This document shows, piece after piece, positions 1-8,711 of a stretch of 64,000 bases of DNA. The translations under genes were made by a program, and so were the position numbers. The notes beneath the pieces were generated by a model that made no database searches, was not told where the DNA came from, and saw nothing but the letters and a program-made list of their open reading frames with translations. This DNA comes from Adlercreutzia wanghongyangiae (lineage in GTDB: Bacteria; Actinomycetota; Coriobacteriia; Coriobacteriales; Eggerthellaceae): assembly GCF_035989245.1 (NCBI RefSeq), contig NZ_JAYMFF010000011.1, positions 1 through 64,000 on the forward strand, written 5' to 3'. Numbering within the stretch: the stretch's first letter is position 1; each line of letters opens with the position of its first letter.

Positions 1-60
1 TCGTTAGGGGCGCCGTCGTTAGAGATACCATCGTTAGAGATGCCGTCGTAGGGGCGGGCT
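1..60. repeat. 15-bp tandem repeat at the window edge
   Basis: Three 15-base units start at 1, 16 and 31, each beginning TCGTTAG, and a fourth truncated unit starts at 46. The array may extend left of the window. It lies just downstream of the 3' end of the metallo-hydrolase gene and runs into a GC-rich palindrome. Confidence 0.6.
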
Positions 61-71
61 TCAGCCCGCCC
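52..71. repeat. GC-rich palindromic repeat, copy 1
   Basis: A near-perfect inverted repeat with arms GGGCGGGCT and AGCCCGCCC around a two-base loop. Similar 20-base palindromes, usually flanked by GTAGGG or CCCTAC, occur at 16077, 16150, 16521, 23646 and 23697. This copy is 27 bases beyond the stop codon of the metallo-hydrolase gene, where it could also act as a 3' mRNA hairpin. Confidence 0.6.
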
Positions 72-98
72 GCAACCATGGCACCAGGTGCCCCTCTC

Positions 99-773
99 CT
101 ACTCCGGGTCGCCGTACAGGGCGAAGACGCGGCGGCGTTCGGCGCCGATAGTGGTCAGGCTGTTGTGGCCCGGCAGCACGGCGGTGTCGTCGGGCAGCGC
201 CGCCAACTTCTTCAGCGAGGCGCGCATCTCGGCCATGGAGCCGCCCTCGAAATCGGTGCGACCGATGGTGCCGCAGAACAGGGTATCGCCCGACACCAGC
301 ACGGGCAGCCCATCGGAGTGGTTTCCAAACTGGGGGATGTTGAACAGGCACATGGAGCCCTTAGTGTGGCCCGGGGTCTCGATGACCTTCCACTTCATGT
401 TGCCCACTTCCACCACGTCGCCGTGGGCCACTGTGCGGTCCACCGGGCAGGGTGTCGGGTTGTCGTCCACCACGTTGGCCTGCGGGTCCTCGATGGCCGG
501 GGCCTCGATGGCCGACGCGATCACCGGCGCACCCGTGGCCTCGCGCAGGGCGGCCGCGGCTCCCACGTGGTCGGAATGACCGTGGGTGAGCACGATAGCA
601 TCCAGCTTCGCCCCATCAAGGGCGGCCACGATGGTGTCGGCGTTGCAGCTGGGGTCGACCACCATGGTGCCCTCGCTGTCGGAGATGATGTACACGTTGT
701 TCGCCAAAAAGCCCATGACCAGGTACTTCACATCGACGCACAGTCCGCTGACCTCGTACAGATCGGTTGCCAT
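99..773 (-). CDS. Metallo-beta-lactamase-fold hydrolase (glyoxalase II-like)
   Basis: A 224-residue cytoplasmic protein without signal peptide or membrane segments. The binuclear metal motif is clear: H64-x-H66-x-D68-H69 in LTHGHSDH, a later His in ETPGHTKGS, an Asp in SGDTLFCGTIGRTD, and a final His in LPGHN. This is the single-domain glyoxalase II/YcbL-like layout, so the likely reaction is hydrolysis of a thioester or a related small ester. The substrate cannot be read from the sequence. The ATG lies two bases after the stop codon of the (p)ppGpp synthetase gene, with AGGATAG upstream as ribosome site, so it is the last gene of that transcription unit. In many bacteria a YcbL-like hydrolase sits in stress or house-cleaning operons, which fits. 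Family assignment is secure; substrate is unknown. Confidence 0.85.
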   Translation of the reverse strand: MATDLYEVSGLCVDVKYLVMGFLANNVYIISDSEGTMVVDPSCNADTIVAALDGAKLDAIVLTHGHSDHVGAAAALREATGAPVIASAIEAPAIEDPQANVVDDNPTPCPVDRTVAHGDVVEVGNMKWKVIETPGHTKGSMCLFNIPQFGNHSDGLPVLVSGDTLFCGTIGRTDFEGGSMAEMRASLKKLAALPDDTAVLPGHNSLTTIGAERRRVFALYGDPE

Positions 774-775
774 TG

Positions 776-3169
776 CTATCCTTTCCTCGCTGATTTCGCT
801 GCGCCCTGGGGCATCATGCGGCGGGCGTCGAACACGCCCTCCACATCGGACAGGCGTTTGATCACCCGCTCGATGACCGTCAGGTCGGACACCTGGAACA
901 AGAAGCGCATCTCGACCATACCATCACGGTGGGTGGTGGTGTTGCACGACAGCACGTTTGCTCCCATTTCGGAAATAACCCGTGTCACATCCAGCAGCAG
1001 GTTCATGCGGTCCAGCGCCTCGATGAATATCTCCACCTGGTAGCTGGCCGCTGCCGAGGGCGTGCCCTCCCACTCCACGTCGATAATGCGCTCGGGATGG
1101 CGTTTCAGATCGAGGGCATTGGGACAGTCGGCCCGATGCACCGATACGCCGCGCCCGCGGGTCACGAACCCCAGAATGTCATCGCCCGGCACCGGGTTGC
1201 AGCAGCGCGACAGGCGCACGAGCACATCGTCCACGCCCTTCACCACAATGCCCTGCGACGTGTGGGTCTCGTGCTTCTTCGGGCGCTTCACGCTGGTGAG
1301 CATGGGCGCCATCACCCCGGTGGACGATGCCGACGTGCCCACCGTGGGTTTCTCGGCCTCCTCGTTGCCCTTGTCCACCAGAATCTTCAACAGGCGGTTC
1401 GACACATGCTGGGCGCGTTCCTTGCCCGTGCCGATCTGCACGAACATGTCGTCGGGGTCTTTGAACCCCATGGAATCGGCCACCAGCTTTAGCGCGCGGG
1501 TGGACTGGGCGTTGGAGATGCCCAGGCCGTGCTTGCGCATCTCGCGGGCCAGCATGTCGCGGCCCATCTGCAGATCGTCCGAGCGCGTCACCTTCGAGAA
1601 GTACGAGCGAATCTTGCTGCGGGCGCTGGGGGTCTTCACCAGGTTCAGCCAGTCGCGCGACGGGCCGGCGCTCTTCTGCGTGAGAATCTCCACGCGGTCG
1701 CCCACCTGCAGCCGGTAGGACAAGGGCACGATGGAGCCGTTCACCTTCGCGCCCACGCAGTGGTTGCCCACTTCGGTGTGGATGGCGTAGGCGAAGTCGA
1801 TGGGCGTGGAGCCGGCCCGCAGGCTCATAACCTCGCCCTGGGGCGTGAACACGAACACCTCGGTGTTGTCCAGGTCCATCTTCAGCGACTTCAGAAACTC
1901 GCGGGAGTCCTCGGTCTCGTCCTGCCAGTCAACCATCTGGCGCAGCCACGCCAGCTGGGCATCCAGGTTGTCGGCCGCCCCGGGCCGCGAGGCGCCCGTC
2001 TCCTTGTAGCGCCAGTGGGCCGCCACGCCGTACTCGGAGTTGCGGTGCATCTCCTCGGTGCGGATCTGCACCTCTAAAGGACGGCCCGTGGGGCCCATCA
2101 CCGTGGTGTGCAGCGACTGGTACATGTTGAACTTCGGCATGGCGATGTAGTCTTTGAACCGCCCGGGCATGGGGTGCCAGATGGTGTGCACCGCGCCCAG
2201 GGCCGAGTAGCAGTCCTTCACCGAGCTGGTGATGATGCGCACGGCAATGAGGTCGTAGATCTCCGAGAAGCCCTTGCCCTTCTTCGTCATCTTCTGGTAG
2301 ATGGAGTACAGGTGCTTCGGGCGTCCCATGATCTGAGCCGTGATGCCCAGCTTGCCCATCTCCTCGTGCAGCACGTCGATGACATCGGCCAGGTACTTCT
2401 CGCGCTCGGCGCGCGACTCGGTGACCATGCGGGACACCTGCTTGTACTTGTTGGGCTCCAGGTAGAAAAACGACAGGTCCTCCAGCTCCCACTTGATGGA
2501 GTTGATGCCCAGGCGGTGCGCGATGGGCGCGTAGATCTCCAGGGTCTCGCGGGCCTTGAAGATGCGCCGGTCCTCGCGCAGGGCCGCCAGCGTGCGCATG
2601 TTGTGCAGACGGTCGGCCAGCTTGATGACGATCACGCGAATGTCCTTCGACATAGCCACGAACATCTTGCGGATGGTGGCGGCCTGTTCGTCGGTGAGAC
2701 TCTCCACCTCGATGCGCGTGATCTTCGTGACACCCTCCACCAGCGCCCGCACCTGCGGGTTGAAGGTGCGCTCCACCTCCTCGGCAGTCACCTTGGTGTC
2801 CTCCACGGTGTCGTGCAGCAGCGCCGCGCAAATGGTCTCGGCATCCATGCGCAGATCGGCCAGAATGATGCCCACCTCGATGGGATGGATGATGAACGGC
2901 TCGCCCGACTTGCGGCACTGGCCCGCATGGGCCGCGCTCGCGAACTCGTAGGCGCGCCGCAGCATGGCCTCCTCGTCGGCGTCCATATAGGCGGCGGTCA
3001 GCCGCGCCAGTTCGGCGAAGCGCCCGTCGGGCGTGCTGGCTGCCGAGGCGGCTGACTGGCCCGTCGGGTCGGGCCGTCCTAAAAGCGCATCGACGGTCTG
3101 CTTGGTAACCGCCCCGCTCGGCCCGGTCGGGGCCGGGCACGCGTTGATATCTTCCCTGTCGGCGCTCAC
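776..3169 (-). CDS. relA: Bifunctional (p)ppGpp synthetase/hydrolase (RelA/SpoT family)
   Basis: A full-length 797-residue long Rel protein that makes and degrades the alarmone (p)ppGpp in the stringent response. A ~50-residue Ala/Pro-rich N-terminal leader precedes the HD hydrolase domain, whose HD-x-VEDT motif is at residues 119-125, so hydrolase activity should be intact. The synthetase domain follows (SIYQKM, then HTTVMGPTGRPLEVQIRTEE), then TGS (VFVFTPQGEVMSLRAG), a Cys-containing zinc-finger region (LSRCCNPVPGD) and a C-terminal ACT domain (EALDRMNLLLDVTRVISEMG). The start is a GTG 15 bases after the recJ stop, with GGGAGG as ribosome site. It is flanked by the recJ fusion upstream and the metallo-hydrolase downstream in one run. 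As the only long RSH gene in view it is probably bifunctional, as is usual in Actinobacteria. Confidence 0.95.
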   Translation of the reverse strand: MSADREDINACPAPTGPSGAVTKQTVDALLGRPDPTGQSAASAASTPDGRFAELARLTAAYMDADEEAMLRRAYEFASAAHAGQCRKSGEPFIIHPIEVGIILADLRMDAETICAALLHDTVEDTKVTAEEVERTFNPQVRALVEGVTKITRIEVESLTDEQAATIRKMFVAMSKDIRVIVIKLADRLHNMRTLAALREDRRIFKARETLEIYAPIAHRLGINSIKWELEDLSFFYLEPNKYKQVSRMVTESRAEREKYLADVIDVLHEEMGKLGITAQIMGRPKHLYSIYQKMTKKGKGFSEIYDLIAVRIITSSVKDCYSALGAVHTIWHPMPGRFKDYIAMPKFNMYQSLHTTVMGPTGRPLEVQIRTEEMHRNSEYGVAAHWRYKETGASRPGAADNLDAQLAWLRQMVDWQDETEDSREFLKSLKMDLDNTEVFVFTPQGEVMSLRAGSTPIDFAYAIHTEVGNHCVGAKVNGSIVPLSYRLQVGDRVEILTQKSAGPSRDWLNLVKTPSARSKIRSYFSKVTRSDDLQMGRDMLAREMRKHGLGISNAQSTRALKLVADSMGFKDPDDMFVQIGTGKERAQHVSNRLLKILVDKGNEEAEKPTVGTSASSTGVMAPMLTSVKRPKKHETHTSQGIVVKGVDDVLVRLSRCCNPVPGDDILGFVTRGRGVSVHRADCPNALDLKRHPERIIDVEWEGTPSAAASYQVEIFIEALDRMNLLLDVTRVISEMGANVLSCNTTTHRDGMVEMRFLFQVSDLTVIERVIKRLSDVEGVFDARRMMPQGAAKSARKG

Positions 3170-3184
3170 GGCGCCTCCCTTCTC

Positions 3185-6100
3185 CTATTGGTTGCGGCCG
3201 CGACGCGGCACGATGGGATGCGACAAGTGCACCCCCAGGCCCTGGGCATCCAGCCCCAGCGCCCAATTGCAGAAGCCGCCGAAGTCGGCGCGCTCGTCCA
3301 GACCCTCGCGGTAGCGCACCGAATCGGTCAGCTCCACCTTCGACGCCCCTTCGTGCACGCGCACCCACAGCGCGGTGCGACCAGACTCGTACACCGTACG
3401 CGTCTCGATGAGCCCCAGCTCGCGGAAGACCGCCAGACCGCAGGCCGCCGAGGTGGGGCTGACGGCCCGGAAGTGGTCGGACGCGGCATCGGCCAGGTCG
3501 GCTTCCCCCACGCAGAAGTAGTCGCCCGCGCACTGGCGCTGCAGGCTGCGCAGCCGCCGGTACACCTGGGCCATCACGTCGTGATCGGGCGTGGCCTCGG
3601 CCAAAATGCGCTCGTTTAGGGCCGCGTCGCCCCGTCCGTACAGCAGATGCACCCAAGCGGGCTTGCCGTCGCGGCCGGCCCGACCGCTCATCTGGTTGAA
3701 CTCCACGTCGCTGAAGGGCAGATGATACAGCACCACGTGCCGAATATTGGGAATGTCCACCCCTTCCCCAAAGGCCGACGTGGCCACCAGCACCTTCAAA
3801 TCGTCGTTGCGGAACAGTTCCTCCACCCGCTTGCGCTCGGCACGAGACAGCCCCGCGTTGTAGAAGCCGATCATGCAGGCCAGCTGCGGCACCCGGCGAC
3901 GCAGCTGACGCGCCAGGGCCACGGAATGCTCGCGGGAGTTCACGTACACCACGGTCTTCTCACCGCGGGCGATAAGGCTCGCCAGGTAGTCGTCACGATG
4001 GGCGATGTTGCGCTGGTCGTCCAGCTGCAGGTTCTCGCGGCCCGTCTCGTCGATGACCGACGTGCGCACCGGCAGTACCGCCCCGATGTCGTCGGCGATG
4101 GCATCGTTGGCCGTGGCCGTCACCGCCAGCACCGTGGGTGCCCCCAGCCGCGCCAGGGCATGGCCCAGCTGCGTGTAGGCCACGCGTTGCCCGGCCTTGG
4201 CCTGACCGATATGATGGGCCTCGTCCACCACCACGAACTTGATGCGGCCCGAAGCGGCAAAGTCGTCCACGTGGAACATCAGGTACTCCGGGGTGGTCAG
4301 CACGATGTCCAGCGTGCCGTCGGCCAGCCCCGCGTACACGCGCTCGCGCTCCTCCGGCGTGCTCTCGCCGGTGATGACGGCGCTGGCGATGCCGAAGCGC
4401 TCCAGGCTCGCCCGCAGGTGGAACACCTGATCGGCGATAAGCGCGCGCAACGGGTAGATGAACAGGCTCGCCTCCCGCGCTGTCAGGGCGCGCACGGCTG
4501 CGTGCACCTGGAAGCACAGCGACTTGCCACGGCCCGTGGCCATCACGGCAAAGGTGGACTGGCCCTCGCGCAGGGCGTCCAGAATCTGGCGCTGGGCCGG
4601 ATGCAGCGACGCGCCGCCGATGATGGCGTCCACCACCGCGGCCTCCAGGCCCGCCGGGTCGCGCTTGGCCAGCGCCTCCCACGGGGCGCGCAGCTCGGCC
4701 AGAGCCGGCCGCGAATCGGCCTCTTCGTGGTCGACGGCGGCTCCCGCGCACAGCTCCTCGTCGGATTCCGCGAACTTGTCGGCGAAGAACGACAAGACGT
4801 CCGGATCGAGACAGGCCTCCAAGGCGCAGCAGCTGCGCGCCGGTGCCACCGTTTCCAGCATGGCCTTCACCGATTGGCGGCCGCGCCACTCGTCGATCTG
4901 CACCGTGAAGGCGGCGTCCACCACCGCGTCGTTCACGAGCAGCGCATCGATGGCCGGGCAGTGGAACATGATGCCCGCCACCGAGGCCCGCCCGTTGGTG
5001 AGAGTGCAGGCGAAGTGGTCCTTGGTCTGCCCCACGGCCCGCGTGTTCACCAGCGTGACGCCCTGGGCCAGAAACACCGGCTGGGGGTTCTCCTGACCGA
5101 AGGGGGCCAGACGGTCCACCAAAGCCACGGTATCCAGCGTCAGCTCGTTCAGGTGCACGCAGGCATCCACGCAGGTCAGGGGATGGAAGGCCGCCTCGGG
5201 CAGCTTCTGCATATAAGCATCCAGCCCCTCGGCGAATTTCCGCAGGTTCTTCGTGGGAATGGTCACGCCTACGGCTGCCCCATGGCCGCCGAAGCGCGTG
5301 GTCAGGTGCGAGAGCGACTCCACCGCCTCGAACAGGTTCACGTTGCCCACCGACCGGCCCGAGCCCCGGGCCTCGTCGCCGTCCACCGTGAACAGCAGCG
5401 ACGGCACCCCGTAGGTGTTCACCAGGCGCGAGGCCACGATGCCCTTCACGCCCTCATGCCAGCCCTCGCCGGCCACCACCAGCGCCCGCTGGCCCCGGTA
5501 GGTGTCGGCTGCCTGGGCACGGGCGATGTCGGACAGCTCGGCCTCGATGGCGCGGCGCTGGTTGTTCACCTCCTCCAGCGCCTCGGCCATGGTGCAGCAG
5601 TCGGCATAGTTGTCGCACATCAGCAGGTCGAGCGCCAAATCGGCGTTGCCCATGCGCCCGGCCGCGTTCAGGCGCGGAATCAGCGAGAACGACAAGTTGG
5701 TGGCGGAAAGCGGCTTGCCCGCCTGGCCGGTAGTGGCCAGAAGCGCCGCGATGCACGGGCGCGGGTTCGCGTTCATGCGGGCCAGGCCGTCGGCCACCAG
5801 CGCCCGGTTCTCGTCGCGCATGGGCATGAGGTCGGCCACGGTACCCAAGGTGGCAAAGTCGGTGTAGCTGCGCCACAGGTGCGGAAAGCCCATGCGCGCG
5901 CCCAGCATCTGCACCAGCTTCAGCGCCACGCCCACGCCGGCCAGAATGGCGCTGGGGCACCCGGGTTCCATCTTCGGGTCGGCCACGCACACGTTCTCGG
6001 GCACCAGATCGGCAGCCTCATGATGGTCGGTGATGTACACCTCCACGCCCGCCTCCACAATGGCGGCCACCTCGTGCTTGCAGGCAATGCCGCAATCCAC

Positions 6101-6523
6101 CGTAACGATGACGTCGGGGGCCAGCTCGCGGGCGCGCTCGAAGGCCGCCGGGGTAATGCCGTAGCCCTCTTCGAAACGACGCGGGATGAACGGGAAGGCG
6201 CAGGCCCCCAGGGCCCGCAAGCCCCGGGTGAGCACCGTGGTGGCCGAGATGCCGTCCAGGTCGAAGTCGCCGAACACCACGATGCGCTTCTTAGCCTCCA
6301 TGGCCGCCTGCAGGCCGTCGGCCACGTCCGCGAGACCGGGAATGTCGTAGGGATTCAACCAGTCGCGGTCGAGCGACGGCGAGAGGAAGCGCTTCGCCGC
6401 GCGCACCGTGGTGATGCCGCGGGCCACCAGCGTGGCGGCGATGAAGCGGGGCAGCCCGAGGTCGTGCTGCAAACGCGCGACAACCGCGGGATCGGCTTCC
6501 CGAATACTGAATTGGGCGGTCAT
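3185..6523 (-). CDS. recJ: RecJ single-strand exonuclease fused to a RecQ-like helicase
   Basis: A 1,112-residue protein in which two DNA-repair activities are joined. The N-terminal half is a RecJ 5'-3' single-strand DNA exonuclease: motif I DFDLDG at residues 86-91, DCG near 143, DHH at 166-168, the DHHA1-type GGHGAAVG motif, and a RecJ OB-like region. From about residue 640 a superfamily 2 helicase begins: HPAQRQIL, Walker A ATGRGKS, YPLRALIADQ, DEAHH, the TAT motif, the ATSAFGEGVDIPN motif V, and QMSGRAGRDG as motif VI. The order and motifs are RecQ-like, but I see no separate HRDC domain. Free-standing RecJ is usually 550-800 residues. RecJ and RecQ cooperate in RecF-type recombination, so the fusion would couple unwinding to digestion. 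The gene heads a run with relA and a metallo-hydrolase; the ATG is 100 bases after ptsI. No frame break is visible between the halves. Confidence 0.9.
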   Translation of the reverse strand: MTAQFSIREADPAVVARLQHDLGLPRFIAATLVARGITTVRAAKRFLSPSLDRDWLNPYDIPGLADVADGLQAAMEAKKRIVVFGDFDLDGISATTVLTRGLRALGACAFPFIPRRFEEGYGITPAAFERARELAPDVIVTVDCGIACKHEVAAIVEAGVEVYITDHHEAADLVPENVCVADPKMEPGCPSAILAGVGVALKLVQMLGARMGFPHLWRSYTDFATLGTVADLMPMRDENRALVADGLARMNANPRPCIAALLATTGQAGKPLSATNLSFSLIPRLNAAGRMGNADLALDLLMCDNYADCCTMAEALEEVNNQRRAIEAELSDIARAQAADTYRGQRALVVAGEGWHEGVKGIVASRLVNTYGVPSLLFTVDGDEARGSGRSVGNVNLFEAVESLSHLTTRFGGHGAAVGVTIPTKNLRKFAEGLDAYMQKLPEAAFHPLTCVDACVHLNELTLDTVALVDRLAPFGQENPQPVFLAQGVTLVNTRAVGQTKDHFACTLTNGRASVAGIMFHCPAIDALLVNDAVVDAAFTVQIDEWRGRQSVKAMLETVAPARSCCALEACLDPDVLSFFADKFAESDEELCAGAAVDHEEADSRPALAELRAPWEALAKRDPAGLEAAVVDAIIGGASLHPAQRQILDALREGQSTFAVMATGRGKSLCFQVHAAVRALTAREASLFIYPLRALIADQVFHLRASLERFGIASAVITGESTPEERERVYAGLADGTLDIVLTTPEYLMFHVDDFAASGRIKFVVVDEAHHIGQAKAGQRVAYTQLGHALARLGAPTVLAVTATANDAIADDIGAVLPVRTSVIDETGRENLQLDDQRNIAHRDDYLASLIARGEKTVVYVNSREHSVALARQLRRRVPQLACMIGFYNAGLSRAERKRVEELFRNDDLKVLVATSAFGEGVDIPNIRHVVLYHLPFSDVEFNQMSGRAGRDGKPAWVHLLYGRGDAALNERILAEATPDHDVMAQVYRRLRSLQRQCAGDYFCVGEADLADAASDHFRAVSPTSAACGLAVFRELGLIETRTVYESGRTALWVRVHEGASKVELTDSVRYREGLDERADFGGFCNWALGLDAQGLGVHLSHPIVPRRGRNQ

Positions 6524-6623
6524 AGTCTAAGGCTACCTAACATGCAATGTTCTTGTTTCTTGCACGCCATTTTCGCACAAACCAGCCGCCCTGTCATCGG
6601 CCGTTGCCAAACCCTCGCAGTAC

Positions 6624-8333
6624 CTAGCGGGCACCACCCCTCAAAAGCTCGTGCACCTCGCTCGGCGTGGCCGCCGCCATGACCGTCCGCGCAAGCGCAT
6701 CGGCATCGGCAGCGGACCATTTCGCAATAGTGGCGCGGGTAGCCAGGATAGCTGCCGGGGACACGCTGTACTCCGTCAGCCCGAAGCTGATCCACAGGGG
6801 AATGAGCGAGGGGTCGGCCGCCGCCTCGCCGCACATACCCACCGGGATGCCCGCCGCGAGGCCGGCGGCGATGACCGAGCGGATGGAGCGCAGCACCGCC
6901 GGGTGGAACGTCGAGTACAGGTAGCGCACCCGGTCGTTGCCGCGATCGACCGCCATGGTGTAGCCCGTCAGATCGTTGGTGCCGATGCTGAAGAAGTCCG
7001 CCTCGCGGGCCAGGATATCGGCGGTAAGCGCCGCGGCGGGAGTCTCGATCATCACGCCCACGGGCACGTCCTTGTTGCAGGCCACACCCTCGCGGTCGAA
7101 CTCCTCGGCGTAGCGGCGGATGAGCGCGCGCACCTGGCGCAGCTCCTCCACGCCGGTGACGAGCGGAACCATGATGCGCACATCGCCGTAGGCGCTCGCC
7201 CGCAGAAGCGCCCGCAGCTGGGTGCGGAAGACGTCCTCGCGCGCCAGGCAGTAGCGAATGGCGCGGAAGCCCAGAAACGGGTTCTCCTCCTTCTCGAGGC
7301 CCAGATAGGGAATGTCCTTGTCGCCGCCGATGTCCAGGGTGCGGATGATGACCGGACGCCCCTTCATAATGAGGGCCGCCTGCTGGTAGGCGCGGAACTG
7401 CTCCTCCTCGGTGGGCATCGCGCCGCCATCCATGAACAGAAACTCGGTGCGGAACAGCCCCACGCCCTCGCCGTCGTTGGCGACAACGGCACGGGCATCG
7501 TCCGTCGAGCCGATGTTGCCGAACAGCTCCACCTGGCATCCGTCGGCCGTGACGGTCTTCTTGCCCACGAAGCGCTGGAGTGCCTCCTTCTCGCGCAGGT
7601 ACTGCTCGCGGCGGGCGCGGGCCTGGTTTAGAGCCTCCTCGTCGGGATCGGCGAGCACCACGCCCTCGGTGCCGTCCACCACCACCGTGGCGCCCTCGGC
7701 CAGCAAGTCCACGGCCCCCGGCACCGCCAGCACGGCGGGAATCTCCAGGGCGCGGGCCAAGATGGCCGAATGGCTCGTCATGCCGCCGGTCTCGGTGACG
7801 ATGCCCACCACGTTCTCCCGATCGAGGCCCGCCGTCATGGAGGGCACCAGATCGTGGGTGACAAGCACCGTGCCCTGGGGCACGCAGGACACGTCCACCT
7901 CGCGCACGCCGAGCAGCTGGCAGAGCACCCCGCTCTTGATGTCGCGCACATCGGCCGCCCGCTGGCGGGTCAAATCGTCGTCGGCGGCCTCGAACATGGT
8001 GGCGAACATCTCGCAGATCTGGTCGAGGGCCGCCTCGGCGCACTGGCCGGCGTCGATGAGCCCCTCCATCTCGGCGACCATGTAGGGGTCGGCGATCATG
8101 AGGATGTGGCCCTCCAGAATCGCCGCCTCGGCGTCGCCCACGCGCTCGCGCACGACAGCGGCCTTCTCGCGCGTCAGCTCGCTGAAGGCGTCGATGGCGC
8201 GGCGCAGCCGCTCCTTTTCCGCCGGAGCGTCTTCCACCATGCGGGGAGTGTAGTCCAGCGAGGGGTCGGTGATGATCATCACCGACCCGATGCCGAGGCC
8301 GGGCGCGGCCGCGACCCCCTCGAGGGCGGCCAT
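6624..8333 (-). CDS. ptsI: Phosphoenolpyruvate-protein phosphotransferase (PTS enzyme I)
   Basis: A 569-residue enzyme I of normal length. It takes phosphate from phosphoenolpyruvate and passes it to HPr in the cytoplasm. The phospho-histidine loop is GGMTSHSAI (canonical GGRTSHSAI). The PEP-binding barrel shows FRTEFLFMD, GTNDLTGYTMAVDR and PVGMCGEAA with the catalytic Cys. The usual GTNDLTQYT has Gly in place of Gln here, a mild deviation. The ATG is three bases after the ptsH stop with GGGGAGTAGGGA upstream, so ptsH and ptsI are translationally close. It is the last gene of the fruK-fruA-ptsH-ptsI unit, making the window self-sufficient for the fructose phosphorelay. Confidence 0.95.
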   Translation of the reverse strand: MAALEGVAAAPGLGIGSVMIITDPSLDYTPRMVEDAPAEKERLRRAIDAFSELTREKAAVVRERVGDAEAAILEGHILMIADPYMVAEMEGLIDAGQCAEAALDQICEMFATMFEAADDDLTRQRAADVRDIKSGVLCQLLGVREVDVSCVPQGTVLVTHDLVPSMTAGLDRENVVGIVTETGGMTSHSAILARALEIPAVLAVPGAVDLLAEGATVVVDGTEGVVLADPDEEALNQARARREQYLREKEALQRFVGKKTVTADGCQVELFGNIGSTDDARAVVANDGEGVGLFRTEFLFMDGGAMPTEEEQFRAYQQAALIMKGRPVIIRTLDIGGDKDIPYLGLEKEENPFLGFRAIRYCLAREDVFRTQLRALLRASAYGDVRIMVPLVTGVEELRQVRALIRRYAEEFDREGVACNKDVPVGVMIETPAAALTADILAREADFFSIGTNDLTGYTMAVDRGNDRVRYLYSTFHPAVLRSIRSVIAAGLAAGIPVGMCGEAAADPSLIPLWISFGLTEYSVSPAAILATRATIAKWSAADADALARTVMAAATPSEVHELLRGGAR

Positions 8334-8336
8334 TCC

Positions 8337-8600
8337 CTACTCCCCCAGGCCCGACTCGATGAGCCCGATGGCCGCGTCGAGGGCCGCCTGCTCGTCGTCG
8401 CCCTCGCAGCGCACCTCGATCTCGGTGCCGCACTTGATGCCCGAGGCAACGATGGCCATGAGGCTCTTCGCGTTCACCTCCTTGCCGTCGGCCACAATGG
8501 TGACGTTCGACGCAAAGGGTGCCATGGCCTGGGCCAGCACGCCGGCCGGGCGCATGTGCAGGCCGCTGCCGTTGGTGAGGGTGATCGTCTGGGAAACCAT
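8337..8600 (-). CDS. ptsH: HPr phosphocarrier protein
   Basis: An 87-residue HPr. The active-site His15 is in GLHMRPAGVL and carries phosphate from enzyme I to the fructose permease. Ser46 in AKSLMAIVASG is conserved, so regulation by an HPr kinase is possible, although no hprK gene is in the window. The ATG has TAGGAG eight bases upstream. The gene is separated from fruA by 111 bases holding a strong hairpin, and from ptsI by three bases. The ending LGE is typical of the family. Confidence 0.95.
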   Translation of the reverse strand: MVSQTITLTNGSGLHMRPAGVLAQAMAPFASNVTIVADGKEVNAKSLMAIVASGIKCGTEIEVRCEGDDEQAALDAAIGLIESGLGE

Positions 8601-8635
8601 ATCTGTGCTCCTATCTGCTTAGTCTCTTCCGTTTC

Positions 8636-8669
8636 GCGCGGGCGGCCGCGCACCGGCGACCGCCCGCGC
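8636..8669. other. GC-rich hairpin between fruA and ptsH
   Basis: Perfect 10-bp arms (GCGCGGGCGG and its complement) enclose a 14-base loop. The T-run that would make it a terminator follows on the plus strand only, where there is no gene to end. For the minus-strand operon it lacks a U-tract, so it more likely acts as an intercistronic processing or stability hairpin separating fruKA from ptsHI. Confidence 0.45.
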
Positions 8670-8711
8670 TCGTTTTTCGATAATCCGCGCTCGTTCACGC
8701 TAGTCCTCGTG

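Noticed and set aside
3647..6682. A 1,011-codon plus-strand frame opposite recJ
   Set aside because: It shadows a gene with full RecJ and helicase motifs; the product is His/Arg/Gly-rich and without family resemblance.
6520..8433. A 637-codon minus-strand frame overlapping ptsI
   Set aside because: It is ptsI read in another register, extremely Arg/Gly-rich; the enzyme I motifs are all in the other frame.
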